From assembly GCA_021234155.1 (NCBI GenBank), contig JAJEKV010000031.1, positions 9,664,698 through 9,728,697 on the forward strand: DNA of 64,000 nucleotides, in the 5' to 3' direction. The translations under genes and the position numbers were made by a program. Below are positions 35,767-47,900 of the stretch, piece by piece (position 1 is the stretch's first letter; each line of letters begins with the position of its first letter). Source of the stretch: Isoetes taiwanensis (Eukaryota; Streptophyta; Lycopodiopsida; Isoetales; Isoetaceae). The notes beneath the pieces were generated by a model. The model made no database searches. It saw nothing but the letters and a program-made list of their open reading frames with translations, and was not told the DNA's origin.

Positions 35767-38022
35767 AATTTAATCTCCCATGTGCATAAGCACTTACTAA
35801 AAAGTACCAAACAAAGGCTGGAAAGTCAGCTTCGGCTGGGCCTTTTCTATATAGATAATTTTGCGTAATGAAAGATTCTGTGATAACTTAAATTTATTCT
35901 TTGCAAAAAATCGACTATCCTTAGGAACGTGAGAATAAGTGAAAAATTGCGATAATCAAAGATGCCCATAAGGTTTGCAAATTATCTCTAATACCAGATT
36001 GTGGTAATGGTTTAAGGAAAATAGGGGTTAGGTTTTATATGTTGCTATGATTTGTTAATGGTTTAGCGTGAAAATAGGGTTAGGTTTTGCAAAACAGCAT
36101 TTGCCATGCCTAGCTGTGAAGTCGCGTATACGTCCGGTACGTAAGGAAGCAAAGGAGCAGTATGTAGTCAATTCGTAAGAGCAGGGACCCGCAAAGATGG
36201 TAGCTTTCCCGGAGCCCTTGTGGCGCAAATGCGATGCAGCATGTCATGCAAACATCCTTCGTTTGCTTATCTACCTATACGTTTCTCCCGATGCTTCTAT
36301 GTGAATCTAGTTTCAATCCATGGCTTCTTTCCTTTGGTGTCGCATGTGACATCTAGTTTATGGAATCCAGGCTTTGAAGTTTGCATAAATTGGAAGGCAA
36401 GGATCGGGGAGGTTCTGAGAGGCCGCAGAGAGCCCAAGAAGACTCCAACTCGCTTATCTACCTTGCCTTCCAAGCTATGGCCGTGGGTTCCAAGTGATTG
36501 TTGCCGCTATGGCCAGGATGTATATATTAGATCTGCCTCAGTGGGAGATGAGCCGACTACCTGTGGTTAAAGCCTCGCTTACCAAAATTGGGAGCCTATT
36601 TTAATGAAGTTTCAAATTTGGGAACTCAAGTACTTTGCCGAAGTGCTTCTTGTTGAAGTATGTACTTTCGCTGAAATTGTAGTGCTCTCTTTCAGGCATG
36701 ACGTCAAGAAAATGCCACTCTTCACTCCAAACTTTTCCTCATCCGCTCTCGCTTCTTTGTTCTTATCTCTCTTTTGTGAATGCAATGGTCTTTTCCGCAT
36801 TTTCTTTGTGTGTATAGATTGAGGTATATCTTGTATGTATATACGTATAATAGCCATATGGGGTGCGTAAATTTATACGTGGATCTGATGTGGATATTCC
36901 ATGACCCTTCATTTGGCACATTCATGGAATTATGCTCGAATACAATGATCCAAAAAAAATAATAAGGATAGTGCAACTAATAAGGAAAATGCCCATATGG
37001 GAGCATTGAAATGGACGTGTCCATGTGAAGTCCACTAGTGAAACCTAAGGGCCATTACACAATGGCCGTTATATTAGGTTAAATTGCTAACATAACGGGA
37101 TGCCCTTTATGTTACGGTAACATACATAACATAAGACCCCACTCTTATGGCCTACAAAGTTTGGTTCTAGTGGAAAATAAGATTTCTGGACTTCATTCAA
37201 AGGAACTGGATAATCAATAAGAAAATTCAACGAGATATGGTAACAAAAAAGTTCCGTCATTAAACAGTATATAATTAAAAGGTGGATCAACCATGAGTCT
37301 TGGCAATGGAAACAAGACGAAAAATATGGGCATGCTGTAAAGATACATGGAAGGAATGACTATCCCCCGACATCTTGATTGCGCTGTAGACTCTCAGTCT
37401 GTTCTCTTGGTGTTTTACAAACGGTTCCCCCTATACAACTCCTAGTTTCTCCTTTACAACTGTGACCAAAGCTATATGAAGGGCCACTCCTATGTGCATA
37501 TATTCCCTTTGTCTCTCTACAGCTTCAACTTACTGATTCAACATGCTTCCGCCTTCCTGACCCTCATGTTCTATCACTACCAGCCACTTCTTGCATATAT
37601 GCTCCTGCAAACTCTCATCTTCGCCCTCAGAAAACTACCCTGTTTTTATAATAATCAGATTAAACTAGAGAAGCTTTAACTTTGCAAAAAGCAGTGAATT
37701 TGTACTTACAGGAACATGAGCAACTTTTTTCATGATTCTCTTTCACATGTCTGTATGCAAAGTACTACCATTTTTCTGCTACGTGTAAGGTTTTGACTCT
37801 AAGTGAACTATCTTACGTGTTTCTCTAAATTGACTTCTGAGGAAAAGAACCCACCATCAGTAACGTAAAGCAAAACACAAAAAGCAAAAAAGACAAAAAA
37901 TTTAATTACCTTAGTATAAGAATAGAGGCAACCTGATAAGAACAGCAGATTCTCTTTGAACCAATAGGTGTATGTGTCTCACAATGCCGCTTGCCTTGCT
38001 TTTAAAGGCTACACTACAGCTT
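35767..38022. other. Unrecognised stretch downstream of the zinc-finger gene
   Basis: A 116-codon plus-strand frame (36,220-36,570) and smaller overlapping frames at 36,604-36,976 resemble nothing I know. The part nearest the zinc-finger exons (about 37,300-38,020) may hold its 3' exons or untranslated region. Within it, minus-strand text at about 37,965-38,028 reads like a damaged third zinc finger. Confidence 0.45.
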
Positions 38023-39164
38023 CTACAATGCATACTTGTGAGAAACCCTCATATGTTCTTGCAGGTCAGCAGAGCTATTAAAGGTCTGGGAACACCCATC
38101 AACTCCACACACACATAATAACTTGATATTTACACCTGAAACATAAAGCAAAGAAGTTAATTAGCTGCCATGCCTCAAAATGCCACAACATTTCAAAGTG
38201 TCCTCAAAGCCGCTGCAACCTCCAAAAGGACAAGCTAACCCTGCGCAACACCAGACTTCTTGAGAGGTCTCCCCATCCCAATAATATTCTGGTGTACTTT
38301 GCTTCACTGAGTTCAAGGGATCCGGTTTTAAGACGCAGATTTAATGCACCTGATAGAGCAAATTTTATTTTGAGAAAATGACATTCACCTGAAGATTATG
38401 GCCCCAAGGAAGGAAGGAAGGAAGGAAGGAAGGAAGGAAGGAAGGAAGGAAGGAAGGAAGGAAGGAAAGAAAGAAACTGTATACAAACCCAAATTCAAAT
38501 ATGGCTAACCATGAATTTCTTGATGATATTTCAATCCCGACATGAAGCGAAACCTTTTGCCACACCCCGCTACTTCACATACGTGATAATGCACTTCCTT
38601 GATACTGTGGCGCTGCAACTCCCCTTTAATGACATGACGTTTCAAATGACGTTCAAAATCTTAATTTGAGGTAGTTTAGTTACAGCTTACAATGGCACTA
38701 CTTAAACATTAATTGCCTTCGTGTTTTACGCGCGGCACCAAAACAAGCCCCTTTCCTCGGTATTTGGCAGCACAGTTCTCAACAGGACAAACAAATGGCC
38801 TCTGTCAAATTCCAACAAATAAGTCTACAAAGACCACAGCCCACTCAAAACCCAAAAGAATTCAAAGCAGAATAAAGCTTACCTCACCAGTATGCACCCT
38901 CAAGTGCTCTTTCAAGTGCGCAGGCTTCTGCAATCGTTTTCTACAAACGGGACAGCCGTATCGACCATTCTTCTTCCTTTTATTGCAATCGCTGGCCTCG
39001 CCCAATACATCAGATTCTTCCTGGCTACTACCACTTATCTCGTAATCACTGTTATGGCTACACGATTGGCCACTGGTACAGCAATCTTCATCTTGTGAAT
39101 CAGGAGTATGCATGTCAAAATAGGCATAATTCCTGTGTGTTCCGGTAGAACTTCTGATGGACAT
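38023..39164 (-). CDS. C2H2 zinc-finger protein gene, partial, two exons visible
   Basis: Minus-strand exon 1 (38,888-39,164, possibly longer upstream) has an acidic Ser-rich segment (DSQDEDCCTSGQS, then SGSSQEESDV), a basic NKRKKNGR stretch and one complete finger (YGCPVCRKRLQKPAHLKEHL, followed by RVHTG). A donor GTGAGG directly follows, and a good acceptor (TTTATGTTTCAG) precedes exon 2 at 38,135. Splicing these keeps the frame and leads into a second finger, C-x4-C then SADLQEHMRVSH. After that finger the frame hits a TAG at 38,023-38,025, or may splice at GTATGC (38,030-38,035). A third finger-like text (CRSCSVAFKSKA) lies in another frame immediately after. Such proteins usually bind DNA or RNA in the nucleus. 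TFIIIA-type is one option, but I cannot assign a subfamily. A decayed copy is also possible. Confidence 0.55.
38406..38475 (+). repeat. (GGAA)n microsatellite inside the zinc-finger intron
   Basis: About fifteen AAGG/GGAA units run without interruption from 38,406 to 38,467, followed by GAAA units. The apparent minus-strand frame across it, with repeated SFLP, is a product of the microsatellite. Confidence 0.95.
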
Positions 39165-39359
39165 AGCCGCTCGGGCTTTTAGGTAATAGGGTTTGGGAAC
39201 ATTGTGGATGAATATTTTGCCGCAGCTTTATTGGCCCGTCCCTTTTCAACCTTAGAAAACAAAATATTGGCTTCAGCTAGATGGGCATGATGTGGCAAGG
39301 TGGATTGGCTTGAACTAGTGAGCCAACAATGGATTGGCATAAGCTAGTCTACATTTCAG
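39165..39359. other. Short spacer upstream of the zinc-finger exon
   Basis: No feature is seen apart from repeated GGATTGGCTTGA and GATTGGCATAAG words that recur at 39,541. It may contain the promoter or an upstream exon of the zinc-finger gene. Confidence 0.3.
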
Positions 39360-39560
39360 GTGCATCATGCAGACTTTAATCCCATGCGCACCCAGCACAC
39401 CCATGCGCATCCATGATGCAGCCTCGAGCCCACAGACCCATGATCCAGCCTTGAGCTCCAAATTCCAACCCATGCGCATCCAGCAGGCCCATGCACACCC
39501 ATGATGCAGTCTCGAGGCCCAAATCACTACAGTGGGTGTCGATTGGCATAAGCCAATCCA
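39360..39560 (+). repeat. GC-rich imperfect tandem repeat
   Basis: The words CATGCGCATCCA, CCCATGATGCAG and CCTCGAGCC recur in three to four imperfect units of about 30-60 bp. GATTGGCATAAG(C) sits on both sides (39,331 and 39,541). Minus-strand frames across it (39,315-39,567) repeat GLEAASWMRMG-like text and are products of the repeat. Confidence 0.6.
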
Positions 39561-39612
39561 TATTCATATTATCTTAAGTACTTGATTCCTATTTTAAGTA
39601 TTGAATCCCTTG

Positions 39613-39700
39613 TAATAAGATAGATAGAATAGATATTATTTTAACGTCCACAAGAAGAGAGCTTCATTCTTGCCACTACGAATTGATCACTTGAAACCCA
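39613..39700 (-). mobile_element. LINE 3'-tail remnant, minus strand
   Basis: Minus-strand CTTGTGGACGTTAAAATAAT is followed by TATTC/TATC units (39,613-39,640). This is the same ending as the three larger LINE pieces. Only the last part is recognisable; it is either very short or extends unrecognised beyond 39,700. Confidence 0.5.
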
Positions 39701-40219
39701 ATTTGAAGCAAGTAAAGATCCTTTCACCATTCCTTTTAATTTTGTTATGTGTATGCTCGCTCTTTATTTGATCTCGAAATGGTTGAATGATCTCTATTTT
39801 TATGTGGATACTCTTTATTTTTGCTTTCAATTCCAGCAAGTAGGAATAACAACTAGAACAATGATGATCAACAAAGTTGAGCAAAAGAAGAAACATGTAG
39901 AAAAGTCATTTTACATGTATGCGACAAAGTGTGCCTGTGCAAAAAACTTTTCAATCTCTCCAACACAAACATCACTTCTCTGGTAACATCTTATGTATCT
40001 GATCTACAAATAGTAGATTCATTCGACTAAACTTATAAATTTGCTTGGTACCTACCAGTTTTACGCAGCCAAATATTTTGCTTATCTCAAATTTTCATAT
40101 CCATGCTTAAACATTCTCATCAAAGATAACTCCACGGCTCTAACATGTTATTATCCGCCGATAAGGCTCTCAAGTACTCAATACTAGCTGATTTGCCTCA
40201 TGTGTACACACCTTCCACT

Positions 40220-40413
40220 TTGGCGCTTCAAAGACTAGAGGACCACTTTTCCATGTAGCTTAATAAAGAATCCGTACCAGATATGTTAACAATGCCCATG
40301 CTCTGACAAACACAACCTAAAGTCCAAGCCACGCCCTAATTCTAGAGGCTATGCACTTATGCAATATTTTATTAACCGTATATTCCAATACTATTATGTT
40401 TGCAATCTATGCA
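40220..40413. repeat. LTR-like copy, left part, split by an insertion
   Basis: Matches 48,160-48,363 in the same orientation: AGGACCACTTTT, AACAATGCCC, GCACTTATGCAATATTTTATT and TATGTTTGCAATCTATGCA. The match stops at 40,413 and resumes at 41,566, so about 1.15 kb was inserted into this copy. It may be the second LTR of the minus-strand gypsy element. Confidence 0.65.
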
Positions 40414-41565
40414 TTATGTTGTGCAATTGAAGAATGGAGTGGGTATTACATATGGTTTTGCATGGTTTAAGGGGGTATTCGTATGCCAAAATAGTATTTT
40501 GTTGATGTCAGTAAATGGGTTTTGGATTTTATAATGTGTTTGGTTTTTTTCTTTTTATAGGGATCTTTCTCTTCTTGGGAACTAGGGTTCGTTCATCGAA
40601 CTGTTCTTTAGAAGTTCGTCAGCCTGCCTCCTAGAAGAGCATAATATGAAACAAAAAACAAACTATTTCTAAGAAGAAAAAGAACATGACAGTTGAAAAT
40701 CCAAGCTCCTGAAGGATACCTCAAGCTCGCAGCTTCCAAAAACCTCCACATGCCAACCCGTTGCAAAACTTCAGGGCCGCATCTAACTCCTATTTCGCTA
40801 TTACAGATCCGGCCTACCTTCGACATACCGGACCGCCATAACCCCGGCTTTCAAGATGCAAAGTTTCCGGAAGAAGGCCATATATCATGCTTCTCGGCCA
40901 AACCCCGCTCCACAAGATATTAGTTTGGCAGTATATTACATCCGCTTCTACTTGCGTAGAGAGAACTGTATGAGAAAAGTTGAACGCCTCGTCCTTTCTA
41001 CTCCATCAGATCCACACGCCATAGCCATTGTTGACGATGTGTTGCCGCATTTCATTGGGGTGTTGGTATCAAGTTGTAAACTCGCTGTATAAGGTCGATT
41101 CGCTTCGGTACCGTGAGCTTCAATTTTAATTCTAATGTCAATGTATGGAAAAATCATGTGGCAGAGCTCAGGGTTTTATGTTTAGCTCTATCAGAGCTTC
41201 ATGTTTTTGTAATGTCAATGTATGCCATTTGCATACATGCACTGCTGTAAACTGCTAGAGAAATGAAAACACTTCATGGAAAATTTTAGGAACGCTTTCA
41301 TGTAAGATGGATGCTTTATTCCCCTTCATGTTATTCATTGTGTGTGCTGTTTAATTGACTGCACGATTGACTTAAAACCATGGCACACAAATCATAGGCT
41401 GACGTGGAAAATGGGGTGACTCCATCTTCTTTTTGGCCCGACGGTCAGGGTTAGAGGATAAAGAATATCCTCTGGTATATTCCCTAGATCAACGGCCAGG
41501 ATGTAGCGAGTATGAGGATGGAACGAGTATATTATATTCAATATAGGAACAATAAACAAATTAAA
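40414..41565. mobile_element. 1.15-kb insertion in the LTR-like copy, unknown type
   Basis: The segment is absent from the homologous copy at 48.2-48.5 kb. It codes for nothing recognisable (the longest frames are 76-78 codons). No clear target duplication or terminal inverted repeat was found. It could be a non-autonomous transposon, or the result of deletion and rearrangement. Confidence 0.45.
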
Positions 41566-41738
41566 CAATATCCAAATTAAACATTAATGATGATATCACA
41601 ATTCAAATACAATTCCCCATGCATTTTTCTAACATGTAGAAATGCCAATTTCATATAAATCATATCATGCTTGCATCTTTTCATGACACAATGCCCATTC
41701 TACTCATGGCATAAGGAACATACAACTATCATAACCAA
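41566..41738. repeat. LTR-like copy, right part
   Basis: Continues the match to 48,353-48,533: ATGATATCACAATTCAAATA, CATGCATTTTTCTAACATGTA, CTTTTCATGACACAATGCCC and GGAACATACAACTATCATAA. Divergence is low compared with other repeats here. Confidence 0.75.
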
Positions 41739-42581
41739 GTATCTATTTTTTCTATAGTTTGTTGGGAAATTTCTAGTCAACCCTCAGGTTCACGGATTCC
41801 ATTACCAAACATTATTCTAAGTTCCAATATAAGACACACTGCACCATTTCCAATTTTATGTCGTCTCTCGGCAAGTCCTTCTATCCATTATACCACTTCC
41901 TCCCCCATCTAGAAAGGTTTTGGTTCCAATTAGCTCAACTATAGATTAATTTAAACGACGTTAATTTCTCCTTACTTATCAAGTATTATTCCTAACAGTT
42001 ATTCCACTTGTTAAGTTTATGTTTTCTAATTTTCACTACTGATTTGCTTGGAATCCATGCCTGCACTTATGGTTCTCACGTATCTCCTCTCGCCTAGCGT
42101 CCTCCCAATCTCCCTACTAAACCATTAATTTCCATGACAACCCCAACCCTTCTATTTGTTGGTACTTTTAATTGTTGTATCTTAATGTTACTTTATTAAA
42201 AGCATTCCTAGTCTAACGTTTTGTACAAGATGGGATTCTCCACCCTAACAATTCATACCTAACAAATGCCTTCAATAATGACCTTATGCTTCGAAATTCA
42301 TCATTTCGACCGCGAGATCCCCTGCCAAAGAAACTACTCTTCAAGCTCCTCGACACCTCCTCGTGTCGAGTTTCATGCTATGGCAATGCCGTTTTATCGC
42401 CCTAACCATGGCAAGAAGGCTCAAAACTCCCGGCTTATCCAAAATTTCTAACCTTTAGACCCATTATGTCAAAATAATTTCAAATTTCCTCTCGAGCCTT
42501 TCTCACCTCGCTCGTGCCCCTTTTTCTCGCCATGCCTTCTCGCTCATGCCACACCTGTGTTATTAATAGTCTTTTTGATAT
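41739..42581. other. Unrecognised stretch between the LTR-like copy and a tandem duplication
   Basis: No gene or known repeat is recognised. If the two LTR-like copies belong to one gypsy element, this is internal sequence or a later insertion. Confidence 0.4.
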
Positions 42582-42890
42582 GGTCTATGGGGTATGGGAT
42601 AAAGCCTGAAAAGGTGGGGCCCATTGGATAACGATTTTGAAGATTCATTTCGTGTTGGTTATAACGCCAGGTGCTAGTGCATAACATTTGCATCGATAAG
42701 GTTCAATTCCTCGTAAATGCCAAGGACTGATAGTTGTCTATGGGAAGCCTAGAAAGGTCTATGGGTATGGGATAAAGCCTAGAAAGTTAGCCCATTGGAT
42801 AACAATTTCCGAAGGATTGCCTTTTGGTGTATTGGTTATCACTAGGGTGCCAGTGTGCATAACATTTTTGTTTAAATTCAAACCCTTCAA
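42582..42890 (+). repeat. Tandem duplication, period about 174 bp
   Basis: Two units start at 42,582 and 42,756 with GGTCTATGGG-GTATGGGATA, followed by AAAGCC, GCCCATTGGATAAC, a TTGGTTAT block and GTGCATAACATTT. In unit 1 a B-box-like GGTTCAATTCC (about 42,700) follows TTGGTTATAACGCCAGGTG, which hints at a tRNA-derived origin. Confidence 0.65.
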
Positions 42891-44299
42891 TATCCTCTTT
42901 TTTTAACACTAGAGTGGTCGTGTGATGGACTGTAAAATGGTCCATTTGCAAAGGTTCACTTTAAAAAATTCATATAAAATCAACAAAGATACAAAATCTA
43001 TTCAACCCTTCCTAGAGTTCATATGGCAAGCCATGGTCCACTAGAAAAATACCTAAAATATATATACATACACCTCCATTTTGTAAGTTATGCTCTAGCA
43101 AACTTAGGGGTCAAGTACTTTCAAAAGCTTCATGTTTACATAAAGTAAAACTGCTCTCCATTAAAACCATTTTTCAAATTTTTTTGATTACCATGATATT
43201 TTCTACATTGAGGTAGAGAAAATCTAAACAAAAAACTACACATGTCAATCCGGGTTCCAGAAGAAAGATAACATGATAGGTCAAATCGCTTCAGCCCCTG
43301 TAATCAAATTTCAAGGCCCTGCAAGCGCCGTGTTTAAATACAACAACTTTACAAGGAAATGCATTTTTATGGAGCTAATATTTGACATATAAGCAATCGG
43401 GATGTTTCTTCATCTCATAAAATGTTGGTCAGTCTTGAATTTGACGCTTGACTTTCACTTTGATCTCAATTTTAGGTAACTTGTAACAATGATTAATATT
43501 TCCATATAGAGCGTAACTTACTCTATGATGTCCTCCAAAAATCATAATATGAAAGTTCAAAATGATATGAAACCAATGCAAAAGCAAGCTCATTAAAAAG
43601 CAAAAGACATGGTCACAGGCAAGAAATAAAGAAAGGTTTCTCGTGACTGAGCCAATTATTGGTCCATAGGTCCATTGAAAATCAATAACTTCCTTATGTT
43701 AATTGATCCTCGTTGAATTTTGGGATATGAATAGCCTTCACGTACTTTTGGTAATGAAAATATTTATTGATCATAAGCTTGAGATTTGGACCAACTTATA
43801 AAGATCAAATTCAAATATGTCTTCTATGTTTATTCTAGATTTGTGCCTCTAGACTTGACTTTGAAAACACGCTTGTCAAAATGTCCCATGTCATGAAAAC
43901 AATGCAAAAATTCAAAGAAAAATATGGAAGTTTATGACTATAAAAAGTCAAGTTGATCGCTATGTGCGTACCACTTGCATCATTATTGGTCCACAAAACT
44001 GCAAGTTTGAAAAATTAATAGAGGCAACATCTTGATCGCTTTTGATCTCAACTTTGAATCTAGTTTGCGTACGCTTGTCTATTGGTAAAATTAATCGTCA
44101 GGACGAGCCAAATGCCCATATGGGATTCTTATTTATATTTAGCGAGATTGTACACGACATAAAACGCTCCAAGAATCTAATGATGAGTCCATTCGGGAGG
44201 CAATGGCTTTGGGCAAAGAGTGCCGACATGTTCTTCCAATTGGAGAAATTTACTGTAAATGTGGATGCACAATAAGGTAGCCCATGATTTGATCAAAGA
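42891..44299. other. Unrecognised AT-rich stretch left of the gypsy tail
   Basis: No frame longer than 77 codons. The last part (from about 44,160) probably belongs to the plus-strand gypsy pol region, since the clear integrase tail starts at 44,322, but I cannot read it. Confidence 0.4.
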
Positions 44300-44825
44300 C
44301 AATTGGTACACTGGGCCGTAAGTGGCTCGTATCAGTGTGATCAAAGATGCAAATAAAAGGCGCAAACCTTTGGAATTCGCAGAAGGTCAATATGTATTCT
44401 TACGGATTAATCCCAAGCAGAGCTCATTGGCATTTAAAAGTGTGGGGAAGTGGGCTCCGAGGTATATGAGACCCTTTAAGGTGCTGGAATGCATCGGGAA
44501 AGTAGCTTACAGGTTGAAATTACCTTTGCATGTTAGAGTGCATAATGTATTCCACGCGAGCAACTTGAGGAAGTATGTCTTTGATCCATCGCATATACTC
44601 GCTGACAATGATTTAGCAAGCAGAGATGAATTTTTATATCCCCGACCAGAGCAAGTATCTTGGTAAACGAGACGCCATAAGCTTCGGCTAAGACCTGACA
44701 AATACAAGATTTTTGGTCCAATGGTCTGGTTGTCCAAATGAAGATGCAACGTGTGAAGATTCAAAGTGGATGCTTTGCCAATTTCCTGCACCCATGAGGA
44801 CATGGGTTAAAATTTTAAGGAGAAA
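44300..44825 (+). mobile_element. Ty3/gypsy pol C-terminus (integrase tail), plus strand
   Basis: The frame 44,322-44,666 reads as the end of a plant gypsy integrase: ANKRRKPLEFAEGQYVFLRI, GKWAPRYMRPFKVLECIGKV with the GPF/Y-type box, YRLKLP, and VHNVFHASNLRKYV. Past a TAA at 44,666, similarity continues in shifted frames (HKLRLRPDKYK, then DATCED) to about 44,780. A purine run, AAGGAGAAA, at about 44,817 may be the polypurine tract before an LTR. The rest of pol is missing upstream, so this is a truncated element in the orientation opposite to the adjoining gypsy. Confidence 0.85.
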
Positions 44826-44986
44826 CAACACAAGCAGCAAATTGCCACCACAGCACAATCATTAAACTAACAATCGGTGCCAAGGAAAATACGCACGCCA
44901 CTTACATGATGTTTATACAGGTAAATACTGAATTGTAGAGGATTTGAAGCTTTTGTTTGAAAGCAAACTTCTGAGGAGAAGTTTCT
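44826..44986 (+). repeat. LTR-like segment following the plus-strand gypsy tail
   Basis: Contains ACATGATGTTTATACA, ATACTGAATTGTAGAGGATT and CTTTTGTTTGAAAGCA. The reverse complement of the same text occurs at 55,382-55,530. Its place after the integrase tail and a polypurine run makes it a candidate LTR start. It ends abruptly where the minus-strand gypsy begins. Confidence 0.6.
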
Positions 44987-47900
44987 ATGATTCTTGTGCA
45001 CCCCGGGATGTCCTGCTAATGGACTATCATGCGCTCATACAAGAGCATCATCCTTAACTCGAAATCATCCGGAATGCACATCCGACCCTTGTAATACAAG
45101 TCTCTATCGGATAACGAGTATTGTGGAAACTTAGTAGACCCCCTTTTCATTCTAGCAACCATCGGCCCAAAATACGAGTCTCTCGCCACTTTATCCATGA
45201 GATGAGCATCCCATTGACCCTGGGCACACTAATAGAGGTCAAAAAGGATCTACGGGATAAAGCATCCGCTATCACATTTTGTTTGCCTAGCTGATACTCA
45301 ATCTCAAAATCGTATTCTTCTCGCAATTGCATCCACCTCTACTACCTATTATTCAAATGTGGCTGCTTCACAAAAATTTCAGATTTTGATGGTCAGTCTT
45401 CAACGAGAAATGACGACCTAATAGATAGTATCTCCATACACGCAAAGCATGTATGATTGCCAACATCTCCAAATCATGTACCGGATAATTCTACTCTGTT
45501 GGCGATAATTTACGAGATGTATAGGCACATACTCTACCATGTTGCAATAAAGCTCGATCAATAGCCTTTCCAGAGGTATCTGTGACCACTTGAATGGGCT
45601 CGTCCATATCAAATATCTTCAAAATAGGAGCTCGAATTAATGCCTCCTTCAATTCCTGGAAACTTTCTTGGCAATTACCCGTCCAAGCAAAATTAATTCC
45701 TTTTTTCAACAATGACGTGAGAGGAGCATCAATCTTTGAAAATTTAGGGACGAATTTGTGATAGTAACCTGCAAGTCCCAAAAAAGCTTTTACTTCCTTC
45801 ACAAACTGTGGCACTGGCCAATCTTTCACAACTTCTATCTTTGCAGGATCTGGCACCACTCCATTTTCGGAAATTATATGGCCCAAATACACTAATTTAT
45901 GCTGTGCAAAAGAACATTTAGACATTTTCTCATACATTTTCTCTTTTCTCAGAATACTCAAAGTCTGCCTCACATGCTCCACATGTTCTTGCAGGGGTTC
46001 TAGAATAAACTAGAATATCATCAAAGAACACCAATATGAAATTATCTAGGAAAAGTCTAATCAATCGCATAAAGGTAGCAGACGCATTGATTAAACCAAA
46101 CGACATCACAACAAACTCATAATGACCATAGCATGTCTGGAAGGCTATCTTCTAGATATCTGACTCCTTGATCCTTATCTGGTGGTATCCGACCATCTTA
46201 GGAAAATACTTAGCTTGGTCCAATTGATCAAACAACTCGTCCACCTTGGGCAATGCATACCTGTTTTTAACTGTGATCTAACTGTGATCTTAGTGTGCCA
46301 TCGTTTTCTTCACAAACAAAACAGGAGCATCAAATGGGGACGTACTAGGCCTTTTAAAGCCTTGATCCAACAATTTATCCAATTGCTTTTTCAACTCCGC
46401 CATTTCTAAGGCATGACCTATAAGGTGGTCTAAATGTCGGCTCCACTCCTGGAATGAGCTCGAACTCATAATCTACCAATCTATAAGGAGGCAACTATGT
46501 CACTTCCTCAGGAAATACATCTCTAAACTCATCCAAAACTTGTTGACCTTCAGGGGCAATGGTTTCCTCTTGCAACTCGACTGAGCTTAGCAAACTATCT
46601 CGTAACATTGCGCATCCCATTCTGGAGCAACCTCTTCTTAGTTGTTTCTTAAGTCCCTTCCAAGTCAATGGAATGATAGCATACGATGAAGCTAACACTT
46701 CCAATACATGCTCTCTCCCATTTGGACTAGAACAATGGACTAGTTGCCTAGTACAACCAATGTGGGCACCCCACCGTCTCAACCATGACATTCTCAGAAT
46801 GGTGTCATAGTTTCCAAGGCCAATGACCTCAAAATCAGCATGGAACATCATACCCCCCACCTCAAATTCAACGCACTCAATCATAGCATACGCTGAGCAT
46901 ACGATGGCTTAACCTTGCCATCAGCTAGTTCTACATACCTCACAGGCCCTTCAATCGCATGCAAGTTTAACTTACGCAACCAATTTTGGAAAACGAAACT
47001 ATGGGTACTACCACAATCAATAAGGAAAACAACTGAACATCCATGAATGATACTGAATAATAATGTTAGCTTTGACTATCATTGCTCTCGCCCATCAAGT
47101 AAATACATGTATAGTTTCAAAGAGGGCGGATCTCGTATGGTGGCAGCTCGTGACCTTTCCTCTTTCCCGACCTCTTGCCAGCTCTCGAATTCCTGCTATC
47201 TTCCTTCCATAACCTCTACCAAGGCTACTCGTCTCATGCCAAGGGCTATTTCTTCCTGACTCCGCCTAGGTGCATTATTGTCTTCCAAATTACCTTTGAT
47301 CAATGGTTTCTCTTGATTTTCGTGATCCCAGGAGGCAAAGATACCCACCATAGCGTCCTAGTATTAGAACAATCTCGCCTAAGTCGTCCGTGCTCAACAC
47401 CTAAACAACACCTCTCATTGCCGCAAGATATCCCTTTCCCTCCGTGATATTTGGGGACACCCAGTTTGTGGCCCTGGCTATTACCGGCTCAAGAGACATC
47501 CATAGAGCGCGTTAAAATTTCTCCTTAGTTATTATACCTTCCTCTCCTTGAGGAATTCCCCACTTCCATGAAATCAGAGCCTGCCTCGTCCGTTGAGCAT
47601 CTAGTATTGCTTTTTCTGCCAAATCCACTTCCCGATTCTTGGCAATTCTTACAACCTCCTCAAGAACCATATAGGATACTCCAGATATTGTGCTCTTTAT
47701 ATCCACCTGAAGCCCTTGCACAAACCTAGAACACAATACCTTGTCCATTGTGGAACAATGCGGCTGCAATCTCCTAAACTTCTCATTATACTCCGCTACT
47801 GTACCAACCTACTTGCAATAAAAAAAACTCATTCATTTTCTCTACCTTATATCTGGGAGGGTAAAATGACCTTCAAAGGCACTCTTGGACTCCGCCAAGG

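Noticed and set aside
36220-36570. 116-codon plus-strand frame
   Set aside because: No motif, signal or neighbour supports a gene; kept only in the description of the region.
38365-38565. Minus-strand frame with repeated SFLP
   Set aside because: It is the translation of the GGAA microsatellite within an intron.
39315-39567. Two overlapping minus-strand frames with repeated Trp, Met and Gly text
   Set aside because: They are translations of the GC-rich tandem repeat in two frames.
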